This document shows positions 16,287 to 25,400 of a stretch of 64,000 bases of DNA, piece by piece. The notes beneath the pieces were generated by a model, which ran no database searches, had not been told where the DNA came from, and worked only from the letters and a program-made list of their open reading frames with translations. This DNA is from Bacteroidetes bacterium UBA4416. GTDB lineage: Bacteria; Bacteroidota; Bacteroidia; B-17B0; Aurantibacillaceae. The number at the start of each line of letters is the position of its first letter. Position 1 is the first letter of the stretch. Both the position numbers and the translations under genes were made by a program. The DNA is taken from positions 97,568 through 161,567 of the forward strand of contig DGQK01000051.1 of NCBI GenBank assembly GCA_002390745.1, in the 5' to 3' direction.

Positions 16287-16945
16287 TAAAGTGGTGGAAA
16301 ATACTTTCGGTGCTTATTATCCTTTACACACTGGTTTGGGGACTTCTAAACCCTGTGCCTAAGCTCGCCATCCTTCACGAAAGCATTCGCAATGTGTATT
16401 TTCATGTGCCGATCTGGTTTGCCATGCTGTTCCAGATGGGGTATTCAGTCGTGTTTGCAGTAAAGCATCTTTACAAAAACGATATGCGCTCCGACCTGAT
16501 AAGTGATCAGGCTGCACAAACAGGCTTATTCCTGAGCATCCCGGGCCTGCTGACGGGTTGCATGTGGGCGAAGTTTACCTGGGGCACCTGGTGGACCTTT
16601 GAAGACCCCAAGCTCAACGGTGTGGCTATTGCCGTGCTCATTTACCTGGCTTATTTTATCCTGAGAAGCTCCATCACCGATGAGCTCAAGCGTGCGCGCA
16701 TTTCGGCGGTATATAATATTTTTGCGTTTGTGATGATGTTCGTCTTCATCATGATCCTTCCGCGCCTGACAGATTCGCTGCACCCGGGTAACGGCAACAA
16801 TCCTGCTTTCGGAAAATACGACCTTGACAACAGCATGCGCACGGTGTTTTACCCGGCTGTCATCGGCTGGGTGCTGCTGAGCCTATGGATCCTGGATGTG
16901 AAGAAACGACTAGCTACTTTAAAATACAACTCGGAAAATGACTAA
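16283..16945 (+). CDS. ccmC: Haem chaperone/transfer protein CcmC
   Basis: This inner-membrane protein of 220 residues has the tryptophan-rich periplasmic motif AKFTWGTWWTFEDPKLN at about residues 95-111 and flanking His residues (HVPIWF, SLHPGN). Both are features of the haem-handling CcmC family. It loads haem onto CcmE. I chose ATG 16283, which overlaps the ccmB stop, rather than the TTG nine bases upstream. It overlaps the next gene by eight bases. Confidence 0.93.
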   Translation: MIKWWKILSVLIILYTLVWGLLNPVPKLAILHESIRNVYFHVPIWFAMLFQMGYSVVFAVKHLYKNDMRSDLISDQAAQTGLFLSIPGLLTGCMWAKFTWGTWWTFEDPKLNGVAIAVLIYLAYFILRSSITDELKRARISAVYNIFAFVMMFVFIMILPRLTDSLHPGNGNNPAFGKYDLDNSMRTVFYPAVIGWVLLSLWILDVKKRLATLKYNSEND

Positions 16946-17198
16946 GATCACCTATATCCTTTTTTTCCTGTTAGGCATGCTCAGCCTACAGGCACAAGAT
17001 ACGCTTGCCAAACCGTCAGAAAGCTTTGAAAAGGTGCCTTATGACGCGTATGTCCCGGAACCGGAAATGGCGGACCTGTTCAGGAGCCAGGGAAAAATCT
17101 ACGTAGTGATCGCCGTTTTGACCATAACTTTTTTGTGCCTGATTGGTTATTTAATCTATATCGACATCCGGTTGAGAAAGCTGGAGAACAGAAAATAA
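16938..17198 (+). CDS. ccmD: CcmD family small membrane protein
   Basis: The 86-residue protein has an N-terminal signal-like helix (ITYILFFLLGMLSLQAQ), a short polar segment and a C-terminal helix (KIYVVIAVLTITFLCLIGYLIYIDIRLRKLE). This matches the longer CcmD-like proteins found between ccmC and ccmE in Bacteroidota. CcmD stabilises the CcmABC-CcmE complex and releases holo-CcmE. The assignment rests mainly on size, topology and gene order. Confidence 0.75.
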   Translation: MTKITYILFFLLGMLSLQAQDTLAKPSESFEKVPYDAYVPEPEMADLFRSQGKIYVVIAVLTITFLCLIGYLIYIDIRLRKLENRK

Positions 17199-17230
17199 AC
17201 TCCCTGTTCTACAGGCAACCATATCATTAT

Positions 17231-17263
17231 AAAATCTCCGCAATCTGCGAGATCTGCGGAAAA
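17231..17263. repeat. CTGCG-type intergenic repeat
   Basis: The spacer between ccmD and ccmE reads aaaatctccgcaatctgcga and then repeats gatctgcgga. It has direct ATCTGCG copies within an imperfect tccgca/tgcgga palindrome. I recall similar CTGCG(x)AATCTGCGG strings from the intergenic regions of other bacterial genomes; this is from memory, not a search. Confidence 0.4.
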
Positions 17264-17278
17264 TAAAAGAAAGTAAAC

Positions 17279-17668
17279 ATGAAAAAGCTTCACATTGTAG
17301 GAATCATCGTCATTGCAGTAGCGATCGGCGTTATTTTCACCTCCCTTCAAAGCAACGCTTCCTATTCGGATTTTGCGGAAGCCTCCCGGAACCCGGAAAC
17401 GGAGTACCATGTGGTTGGGAAATTAAATAAATCCGTTCCTGTTCAGTACGATCCAAAGATCAATGCCGACGAGTGTTCTTTCCTGATGACCGATAATAAA
17501 GGACTGGAGAGGCGCGTGGTGCTTCACAAAAGCGTTCCGCAGGATATGGAGAAATCGGAGCAGATCGTGCTGATCGGGAAAATGCAGGGACAGGAATTTC
17601 ATGCCAATGAGATCCTGATGAAATGCCCGAGCAAGTACAATGATGGAAAACCACAGGTAAAAGCATAA
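17279..17668 (+). CDS. ccmE: Cytochrome c maturation protein CcmE, Cys-type (CxxxY)
   Basis: This 129-residue periplasmic haem chaperone has one N-terminal membrane anchor (HIVGIIVIAVAIGVIF) and an OB-fold domain. Classical CcmE binds haem covalently through a His in an HxxxY motif. Here the matching position near the C-terminus reads CPSKY (Cys116, Tyr120), preceded by HANEILMK, so the ligand is a Cys. This CxxxY form is known from archaea and some sulfate reducers (system I*), where cytochrome maturation proceeds without CcmH. It lies between ccmD and ccmF. Confidence 0.9.
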   Translation: MKKLHIVGIIVIAVAIGVIFTSLQSNASYSDFAEASRNPETEYHVVGKLNKSVPVQYDPKINADECSFLMTDNKGLERRVVLHKSVPQDMEKSEQIVLIGKMQGQEFHANEILMKCPSKYNDGKPQVKA

Positions 17669-17676
17669 CGGGCATT

Positions 17677-20301
17677 TTGGAGAAGATCACATACATCGGA
17701 GAGCATTTATGGGCAGGTACAGTGGGCAATGCCTTTGTGTATTTATCGCTGATTTCGGCCCTCGTATCTACACTTGCGTATTATTTTTATTCGAAAGAAA
17801 CCCTGACCAGCGAGTGGAAGCGCTTTGCCAGGATCAGCTTTTCCATTCACAGCGTTTCGGTGATCGGTATCGCGGCTACCCTATTTTACATGCTGTTCAA
17901 CCACATGTACGAATACTCGTATGTATGGCAGCACAGCAACAACTCCATGCCTATGGAATACATCATGTCCTGTTTCTGGGAAGGGCAGGAGGGAAGCTTC
18001 CTGCTCTGGACGTTCTGGAACGTGGTGCTGGGAAATATTTTATTCAGAACCGTCGACAGCAAATGGGAAGCTCCTACGATGGCCGTATTTTCGCTGGTGC
18101 AGGTGTTCCTGGCCAGTATGCTTTTAGGTATTACTATCAGCGATTTCAGCCTGGGCACCAACCCTTTTATCCTGCTCAGGGAGAATCCTGATTTTGCCAA
18201 TCTCCCTTTCGTTCAAAACCCGGAATACCTTGCCAAGCTGGATGGGCGTGGCCTCAATCCTCTGCTGATGAATTACTGGATGACGATCCATCCGCCGACA
18301 CTGTTCCTGGGATTTGCGTCTACCTTACCGCCGTTTGCCTTTGCCCTGGCCGGCTTATGGAAACGGGATTTTACAAGCTGGCAGAAGCCGGCGCTCACCT
18401 GGACCTTCTTCAGCATCATGATCCTGGGAACAGGCATTCTGATGGGCGGTGCCTGGGCTTACGAAGCCCTGAGCTTTGGCGGCTTCTGGGCCTGGGATCC
18501 GGTAGAGAATTCCTCCCTGGTGCCCTGGCTGCTGATTGTAGCGGCAGGCCACGTGATGATCATCAATAAGAACAAGGGCGGCTCCCTGTTCATGACCCAC
18601 CTATTGTCGATCTCCTCGTTTTTATTGGTTCTTTACTCTACTTTCTTAACGCGTAGCGGCATCCTGGGTAACAGCTCGGTGCACGCCTTTACAGATCTTG
18701 GAATGCAGGGACAGCTGGTGATCTACGTCATCACGTTTATTTTTATCTGTGTCGCCCTGCTCATCCACGACAAGCTCTTTCGCGTGTCGTACGTGATGGT
18801 TTCGCTGCTGATGCTGGCTTTCGCTGTGTTCTACGGCTATAAAAAAGCCATCATGATGATCTGGCTGGGAGGAAGTTTTGGGATTACCATCTTCTCCTAC
18901 ATGAAGTATTTTCCGAAAGAGGAAGAAGAGGAAAGCCTTTATTCACGGGAGTTCTGGATGTTCATCGGCTCGCTGGTGCTGTTGTTGTCGGCACTCATCA
19001 TTACCTATTTTACCTCCATTCCTGTTCTGAACAAATTATTCAATCTTGAGAAAGCACCGGTAAAAGTTCCGGAGTACAATATCTGGCAGACGCCTTTCGC
19101 TATTGCGACGCTTATCCTGATAGCCATCACGCAGTTCTTTAAGTACAAAAAAACAGACCCGAAAACATTCTTCAGGCAGTTCCGCATCTCTTTGCTGCTG
19201 TCAGTGGTGTTTGGCATCACCTGCGTGGTCCCGCTGTACTTTTTGAATGGCTACTCTACGGCGAAAACACTGGATAAGTGGAACCTCATCTCTTATGCCC
19301 TGTTGTTCATCTCGGGCTTGTTTGCTGTGTTTGCCAACGGCGAGTACGCCCTGCGCATCTTAAAGGGGAAGCTTCGCCATGCGGGCTCTTCCATTGCGCA
19401 CATCGGCTTCGCCTTTATCCTGATGGGTGCCCTGATCTCGACTTCCAAAAAACAAACCATCTCACAAAACACTTCCAAAAAAAATGTGGAAGGGCTGGGA
19501 GAGAACTTTAATGCGAAGAAAAGCTTGTTGCTGACCAAAGGGGATACCCTGCCGCTTGGCAAGTACATGGTGACCTACAAGGGTAAAAAACGCGAAGGTA
19601 TTGACGTCTACTTCAACATGGATTATTTTGAGCGCGACGCAAAGGGAGACCTGAAGCGCAACGAAAAAGGAGAAGCCGTGAAAGCCTTTGAGCTGAGCCC
19701 AATGGTGCAGGATAATCCGAAAATGGGAAAGGCCTCTAACCCTGATACCAAGCACTTCCTGAGCCATGATATCTACACGCACATTACCTATGCCAACCTG
19801 AGCGATGATGCAGATCTTAAGAAGGACGCCTATAAAGAGCCGACGAATTTCATCGGGCACATGGGAGATACCATCTTTGCAGAAAATGCGATTATCCTCA
19901 TCGACAGTATTACCACGAATCTCAACGAGGAAGAGTTCGCGAAAAGCGACAGCCTGCTCGTGGTGACCGCCGTACTGAAAGCCACTGACATCAACGGAAC
20001 CGTGTACAGAGCTACGCCTCAGTACATTCTGAAGAACAACATGATCATGCCCGATCAGTACGAGCTGAAAGAGCTGGGATTGAAATTCGTGTTCTGGAAA
20101 ATTAATCCGAATGAAGGCAGCATCGAGATCCAGATGAGCGAAAAGGTATCAAACGCGAAGGATTTTGTGGTTCTGGAAGCCTATATGTTCCCTTACATCA
20201 ATGTGCTCTGGCTGGGTTGTATCATCATGATCATCGGTACAGTCATAGCTATCAGAGAAAGAAGGCGGCTCAATAAGCGGATCAAGCCTTCTATGGAATA
20301 A
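17677..20301 (+). CDS. ccmF: Cytochrome c haem lyase subunit CcmF
   Basis: This 874-residue polytopic inner-membrane protein has the haem-binding WWD motif WGGFWAWDPVENSSLVPWL at about residues 267-285, flanked by conserved His residues (MTIHPPTLFLGF before and AAGHVMII after). It catalyses haem ligation to apocytochrome c. A periplasmic domain of roughly 200 residues (about 610-820) follows the main helical bundle and precedes the last helix. The start is TTG 17677, eight bases after ccmE. It is longer than proteobacterial CcmF (about 650), as is usual in Bacteroidota. Confidence 0.93.
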   Translation: MEKITYIGEHLWAGTVGNAFVYLSLISALVSTLAYYFYSKETLTSEWKRFARISFSIHSVSVIGIAATLFYMLFNHMYEYSYVWQHSNNSMPMEYIMSCFWEGQEGSFLLWTFWNVVLGNILFRTVDSKWEAPTMAVFSLVQVFLASMLLGITISDFSLGTNPFILLRENPDFANLPFVQNPEYLAKLDGRGLNPLLMNYWMTIHPPTLFLGFASTLPPFAFALAGLWKRDFTSWQKPALTWTFFSIMILGTGILMGGAWAYEALSFGGFWAWDPVENSSLVPWLLIVAAGHVMIINKNKGGSLFMTHLLSISSFLLVLYSTFLTRSGILGNSSVHAFTDLGMQGQLVIYVITFIFICVALLIHDKLFRVSYVMVSLLMLAFAVFYGYKKAIMMIWLGGSFGITIFSYMKYFPKEEEEESLYSREFWMFIGSLVLLLSALIITYFTSIPVLNKLFNLEKAPVKVPEYNIWQTPFAIATLILIAITQFFKYKKTDPKTFFRQFRISLLLSVVFGITCVVPLYFLNGYSTAKTLDKWNLISYALLFISGLFAVFANGEYALRILKGKLRHAGSSIAHIGFAFILMGALISTSKKQTISQNTSKKNVEGLGENFNAKKSLLLTKGDTLPLGKYMVTYKGKKREGIDVYFNMDYFERDAKGDLKRNEKGEAVKAFELSPMVQDNPKMGKASNPDTKHFLSHDIYTHITYANLSDDADLKKDAYKEPTNFIGHMGDTIFAENAIILIDSITTNLNEEEFAKSDSLLVVTAVLKATDINGTVYRATPQYILKNNMIMPDQYELKELGLKFVFWKINPNEGSIEIQMSEKVSNAKDFVVLEAYMFPYINVLWLGCIIMIIGTVIAIRERRRLNKRIKPSME

Positions 20302-20327
20302 GCGCATTTACCAAAGCCTGAACAGAC

Positions 20328-21158
20328 GTGTCGAAGCCCTTACATATCGTTCTCATCGGAGCCGGGAATGTGGCGCATCACATTGCTGCTTCGTTTGCCG
20401 GCAATGCAGAAGTAAAGCTCGTGCAGGTGTTCAATCACCGCCTCACCAAGCAGGCCAAAGGCTTTGCGGAAAGCATCGGTGTTCCTTTGGTTAGCCTGTA
20501 CAACAAACTGGATACACATGCTGACATCTATATACTCTGTGTGAGAGACAGCGCCCTGGAAGAAGTTGCCGCGGAACTTGCTCCGTTAAAGCTCCGTGGC
20601 ACCGTACTGCATACTTCCGGAAGTGTGGGTATAGGCGTGCTGAAACAGGCTTCGCTTAAAACAGGGGTTTACTATCCTTTGCAAACCTTCAGCAAAAACA
20701 GCCCGGTTGACTGGAAGCGTACGCCGCTCCTCGTAGAAGCCAATTCGGCGGCCACGCTGAAACAGATCACAAAACTGGCGGATTCCGTTTCCGGCGTAGT
20801 AAAAGCGGTTGATTCCGAAACCCGCCTCAAACTGCACCTTGCCGCCGTGTTTGCCTGCAATTTCACCAACGCTTTGTATGTTGCTGCCTTTGATTATGTG
20901 AGTGAGCATCTGAGCGCTAAAGATGCCGGTTTGCTTTGGCCGATCATGCTCACCTCCTTTAATAAGGTGATTTACAACAGCCAGCCCAGGCAGGCGCAAA
21001 CAGGGCCCGCCATGCGCAACGATAAGACGGTGATGAACAAGCACCTGAAATTACTTAAATCGGATAAGCGTTTAAAAGACATCTATCACTTACTATCGGC
21101 TCTTATCATTCATCAGCAAACTTCAAATCAGACGTGGAGAATTTCAAACAAAAATTAA
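20328..21158 (+). CDS. Rossmann-fold and DUF2520 domain protein
   Basis: 276 residues. The N-terminal Rossmann fold has IVLIGAGNVAHHIAASF and contains YILCVRDSALEEVA. The C-terminal helical DUF2520 domain includes LLVEANSA, AAVFACNFTNALYVAAFDY and LTSFNKVIYNSQPRQAQTGPAMRND. It resembles NADP-dependent dehydrogenases of the F420-NADP oxidoreductase and pyrroline-carboxylate reductase type, but the substrate is unknown. The start is GTG 20328. The 3' end overlaps kdsC by 25 bases; this DUF2520-kdsC pairing recurs in Bacteroidota in my recollection. Confidence 0.85.
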   Translation: MSKPLHIVLIGAGNVAHHIAASFAGNAEVKLVQVFNHRLTKQAKGFAESIGVPLVSLYNKLDTHADIYILCVRDSALEEVAAELAPLKLRGTVLHTSGSVGIGVLKQASLKTGVYYPLQTFSKNSPVDWKRTPLLVEANSAATLKQITKLADSVSGVVKAVDSETRLKLHLAAVFACNFTNALYVAAFDYVSEHLSAKDAGLLWPIMLTSFNKVIYNSQPRQAQTGPAMRNDKTVMNKHLKLLKSDKRLKDIYHLLSALIIHQQTSNQTWRISNKN

Positions 21159-21646
21159 CCCGCATCAAAACCATTTTACTGGATGTGGATGGCGTATTAA
21201 CCAACGGGCAGGTACTAATCATGGAGAACGGGGAGTTTGTGCGGGGCATGAATTCCAAGGATGGATATGCCCTGCAGCTCGCTGTGAAAAAGGGCTACAG
21301 GATTGTCATCATCACCGGCGGCAATAGTCCTTCTGTAAAACAAACGCTTGAAAACCTGGGGATCACCGATATTTTCCTGAGCCAGCATGACAAGCTGCAA
21401 TGTTATAAAGATTACATCAATGAGCTGGACCTTTTGGAAGATGAGATTCTCTACATGGGCGACGATCTTCCGGATTATGAGGTGATGAAACGCGTAGGGA
21501 TTGCTACCTGTCCCTTCGATGCTGCCAATGAGATCAGGGATATTTGCATGTACATTTCAAGCCGTAAAGGCGGGGAAGGCTGCGTGCGCGATATCCTGGA
21601 GCAGGTGATGCGCTCGCAGGGTACCTGGGAAATTGCGGGTTGGTAA
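21134..21646 (+). CDS. kdsC: HAD phosphatase, KdsC type (KDO 8-phosphate phosphatase)
   Basis: The 170-residue protein lacks a cap domain, as expected for KdsC. It has HAD motif I DVDGVLT at 17-23 with the catalytic Asp pair, motif II IITGGNS, and motif IV GDDLPDYEVM. KdsC hydrolyses KDO 8-phosphate to KDO for lipopolysaccharide core synthesis. The start is GTG 21134 inside the upstream gene. The general family also includes N-acylneuraminate 9-phosphatases, but KDO is the usual assignment. Confidence 0.9.
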   Translation: MENFKQKLTRIKTILLDVDGVLTNGQVLIMENGEFVRGMNSKDGYALQLAVKKGYRIVIITGGNSPSVKQTLENLGITDIFLSQHDKLQCYKDYINELDLLEDEILYMGDDLPDYEVMKRVGIATCPFDAANEIRDICMYISSRKGGEGCVRDILEQVMRSQGTWEIAGW

Positions 21647-21654
21647 TATTAGCG

Positions 21655-21684
21655 GGTTTCGATAAGCTCAGCTATCGGTTGACA
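21655..21684. repeat. REP-like element family B, half-palindrome copy 1
   Basis: ggtttcgataagctcagcta followed by tcgg resembles the left arm of the element at 37803-37848. It lies between convergent kdsC and the Nudix gene. Confidence 0.5.
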
Positions 21685-21685
21685 T

Positions 21686-22276
21686 TCATTTGATGTGCTG
21701 TTGGCTGAGGCTTGCGATGCCACCTTTTTCCAATAGATACTTCACTTTCATGATTGCCGCTACACTGATGGCGTCTGTGATCTCGCCATCGAGTGTCATT
21801 TGAAACGCCTCGTCGATATGCACTTTCCGCACCTTCAGGTCTTCACTTTCCTCTGGTTCTGATTCTTCGAAGCTCAGGCCGGTAGCCAAAAATACAAAGG
21901 CATGTTCGTCGGTTGCCGAATTACTGAGGTGAAGCTGCATGATCTCTTCAAATGTTTCGGCAACGATCCCGGTTTCTTCTTTCAGTTCGCGCCTGGCGGT
22001 TTCCAGCGGATGCTCTCCCAACGGACCTCCGCCTTCCGGAATTTCCCAGCTATAGGCATTCAGGGGATAGCGCCACTGACCCACGAGCCAGGTATAGCCC
22101 TCGTCGCTTAAAGGCAAAATACCGATGGCCAGGTTTTTAAAGTTCACCACGCTATACAGGGCCGGGTTGCCTGCCGGATTAATGGTCTGGTGTTTGTGTA
22201 CGGCAATCCACGGAGATTCGTATACCAGTTCCGAACTGAGCGTTTTCCAGGAGTTTAGGGATTCATTATCTGCCAT
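21686..22276 (-). CDS. Nudix hydrolase, ADP-ribose pyrophosphatase-like
   Basis: The 196-residue enzyme has a complete Nudix box GGGPLGEHPLETARRELKEETGI (G-x5-E-x7-REL-x-EE-x-G-I). The preceding VGQWRYPLNAYSWEIPEG is characteristic of ADP-ribose/ADP-sugar pyrophosphatases, which bind the substrate with RYP and SWE residues. It would cleave nucleoside diphosphate sugars to AMP and sugar phosphate in the cytoplasm. I start at ATG 22276 (MADNESLNSWKTL). The longer frame from 22411 adds residues that do not look like the family. Confidence 0.9.
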   Translation of the reverse strand: MADNESLNSWKTLSSELVYESPWIAVHKHQTINPAGNPALYSVVNFKNLAIGILPLSDEGYTWLVGQWRYPLNAYSWEIPEGGGPLGEHPLETARRELKEETGIVAETFEEIMQLHLSNSATDEHAFVFLATGLSFEESEPEESEDLKVRKVHIDEAFQMTLDGEITDAISVAAIMKVKYLLEKGGIASLSQQHIK

Positions 22277-22435
22277 AGGTCGATAAAAATAGTTTATTGG
22301 GAGTAATTTTGAGCAAAGTAAGTAATAAAAGCCTGTATTTTCGAAAATCACGGCAGAAATCCGTAGCTCATGATCCGGCTTTATGTTTAATCGGTAAAAA
22401 GTAGGTTTCACACAGCAAAATGGTGATTACTAGCT

Positions 22436-22444
22436 TATTTTTTG
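22436..22444 (+). promoter_or_regulatory. Candidate -7 element of the giant adhesin gene
   Basis: TATTTTTTG differs from TAnnTTTG by one extra T. If used, it places the transcript start downstream of the ATG at 22420 and supports ATG 22495. Confidence 0.35.
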
Positions 22445-22494
22445 TAGTTTTAGAAACCCGAAGCAGCATATATTCGTTAAAGTTAAAAATTGTT

Positions 22495-25400
22495 ATGTTG
22501 AGAAAACCATTACTGTTATTTGTCCTGTTATTTTCGTACATTCTTGAGTCGCAAACCCTCTACTGGGTGGGTGGTTCGGGCAATATGAACGACCGGAGCC
22601 ACTGGTCGCTGACAAGCGGTGGTGCCGCAGCCAATACCGTTCCGGGCCCCTCCAATGATCTTATTTTTGATGACAATTCTTCTACCGGTAATTTTGTTGT
22701 CCACATGGTTGGGATGAACATCGTCCGTTCTCTCGAATGCCGTCAGACAACAAGCGATCTTCACCTGACCGGCGACAGTTATACCACGCTGCGTTGCTCG
22801 GGTGATTTTATCTTTAATCGCAGGACATTTTACGATGCCACCTCTCCACTGATTTTCAGTAACAGTACAGGCACTGCCCATACGGTTAATTTTTTCGGCA
22901 ATATCGTTCAGGCCGATGTTTTATTTGAAAATGCAAACTGGAACCTCCAGTCGGTAAAGGTCGGCGACAATTACACCCTGAAGATCAATAAAGGGATGTA
23001 TACCCTGAACAACACCTCCCTGATTACCGGAAACCTGGAAACAGGAAGTAGCGATGCGGTGATCTTCAACTCCGATCATTCGACGGTCCAGGTAAAGAAC
23101 AGGCTTTTCCTCGGAAGCGGCGTAAGCTTTAACTCTTCCAACCTGATCCTGATTGCGAACACCACAACACCTTCGTTGTATAAAGTGGATCCCAATGTCA
23201 GCTTCGGTGCCTCCGCCAGGATTGTGAAGCCTGCGCCTCAGGCCTGTGTGCTCACTTATTCCTTTACCAACCTTACCTGCAACAATGTGTGCAATGGCAC
23301 CATGACCTTCTCCTTTGCGGGATGCCTTACCGGACCTTACGACCTGGTGTTTAACACCAACGCCACCTGTATTCCCACCGGCACCAACAATATTTCGCCA
23401 CCTTCGTTGACCTTAAGCAATTTGTGCAGCTGCCAGGGAAACCTCCTGGATATCTTTGTGTTCGACGCTTCGGGTTTTGTAACCTCTACCTTGTCGCAAA
23501 ACATGCCGGCTAATCCGACACCGATCAACATGGTGTTCAGCCTCCCTGTAGAACCCAACTGCTTCGGGCAATGCAACGGCTCCGTGAATGTTTCCCTGAC
23601 GGGTGGCTTTGGCCCCTATACGGTGAAGGTGGATCCTGTTTTACCGGGCCCGACCTTTACCGTAAGCCCTTTTGTTTCAACGCCGGTGAATAACCTCTGT
23701 GCCGGTGTGCACACGTTCTCGGTGAGCGATGCGGGCGGATGCTCCAGGACTTTCACAACCATCACCACACAGCCTGCGCCTCTGGTTCCCAATGGAGTAT
23801 CCAGCAGCATTACCTGCAACGGTGTGTGCAATGGTTCGGCTACGGTAACACCCACAGGCGGTACCAGCCCCTATACTTATGTCTGGGTGCCCGCCGCCGC
23901 CAGCCCTACGGCCAATACCATCTCAGGCCTTTGCCCGGGAGTGGTAACGATGACGGTGACCGATACCAGGACCTGTACCGCAACCTACAGCGCCACTATT
24001 ACGCAGCCACCTACCATTACGGTAACGGTTACCAAAACCAACCTGATCTGTGGCGCCTTGTGCGACGGAACAGCTTCTGTGACTGCAACGGGTGGCAGCG
24101 GCGTTGGCTATACCTACTCCTGGACACCTAATGTGTCGTCCGCATCATCGGCTACAGGCTTATGTGCAGGAACTTATACCGTGGACGTCAGGGATAACCT
24201 CGGTTGCTTAAAAACAACGACCTTCGCGATCACTTCTCCTCCTACGCTCACGGCTACACCTACACAAACCAATGTGCTGTGTCATGGGAGCTGTACCGGG
24301 ATTATCAATATCAACCCGGCGGGAGGTACGGGAGCCTATACCTTTGCGTGGACACCATCGTCTTTAGGAACCGGCCCTGTGGCAACCGGCCTGTGCGCGG
24401 GGCCTTACTCCTTTACTGTAACGGATGCTGTTGGCTGTGTGATCACGAAAACAACCACGATCACAGAACCGCCGGCAGCAGTCATCAGCATCGTGAAGAC
24501 AGACCTGGCTTGCTTTGGGGTATGCAATGGCTCGGCAACGGCCAACATTACCGGGGGAACGCCGCTTTACACCTATAGCTGGTCGCCGGGAAATCCCGTA
24601 GGACAAGGAACAGCAAGCATTACGGCTTTATGCCAGGGAAATTACACCTTGAATGTGAGGGATGCCAATAACTGCCTGTCGACCGCAACAACCGTTATTA
24701 CACAGCCATTGCCGATAGTGGCAAACGTGTCGCTGACCCCGCCCACCTGTAATGGTTTATGCAACGGCACGATCAATGCCGCGCCTTCGGGAGGGTCCGG
24801 AGTATATACCTATACCCTGCAGCCGGCGGTTGGTGCGCCAATCATTTCCAACCCACCTTTCAACAACGTCTGCGCCGGCTCTTATTCCCTGATCGTAAGC
24901 GACAACCTGGGCTGTACGATTACCCACACACTCGTACTGACGCAGCCGAATGCCATTTCAGTGACCTTAAACACCACACCTGTCAATTGTTTTAATATCT
25001 GTAACGCTTCCTTGTCTACGGTCGTCAATGGCGGTACTCCGGCCTATACGTTTACCTGGAGCACCGGCAGCAATGCCTCCGCGATCTCCAACCAGTGTAC
25101 CGGGAATTATTCCGTTACAGTGTCCGACGCACAGGGTTGCCAGGTGACGGCCTCTGTGAACATTACATCGCCTCCGGACATGACGGTATCCATCACGCCA
25201 ACAAATCCTAACTGTGACGGACAGTGCACAGGAGTGGCTACTGCTACCGTTACCGGCGGTACGCCGAATTATACTTACAACTGGAGCAACGGAACCCTGA
25301 GCAACCTTACCAGCAACCTGTGTGCAGGCGTCTATACGCTTACGGTGCATGATTTCTTTGGCTGTGTGAAAAAGCAAAACGTGACGATTACGACGCCTCC

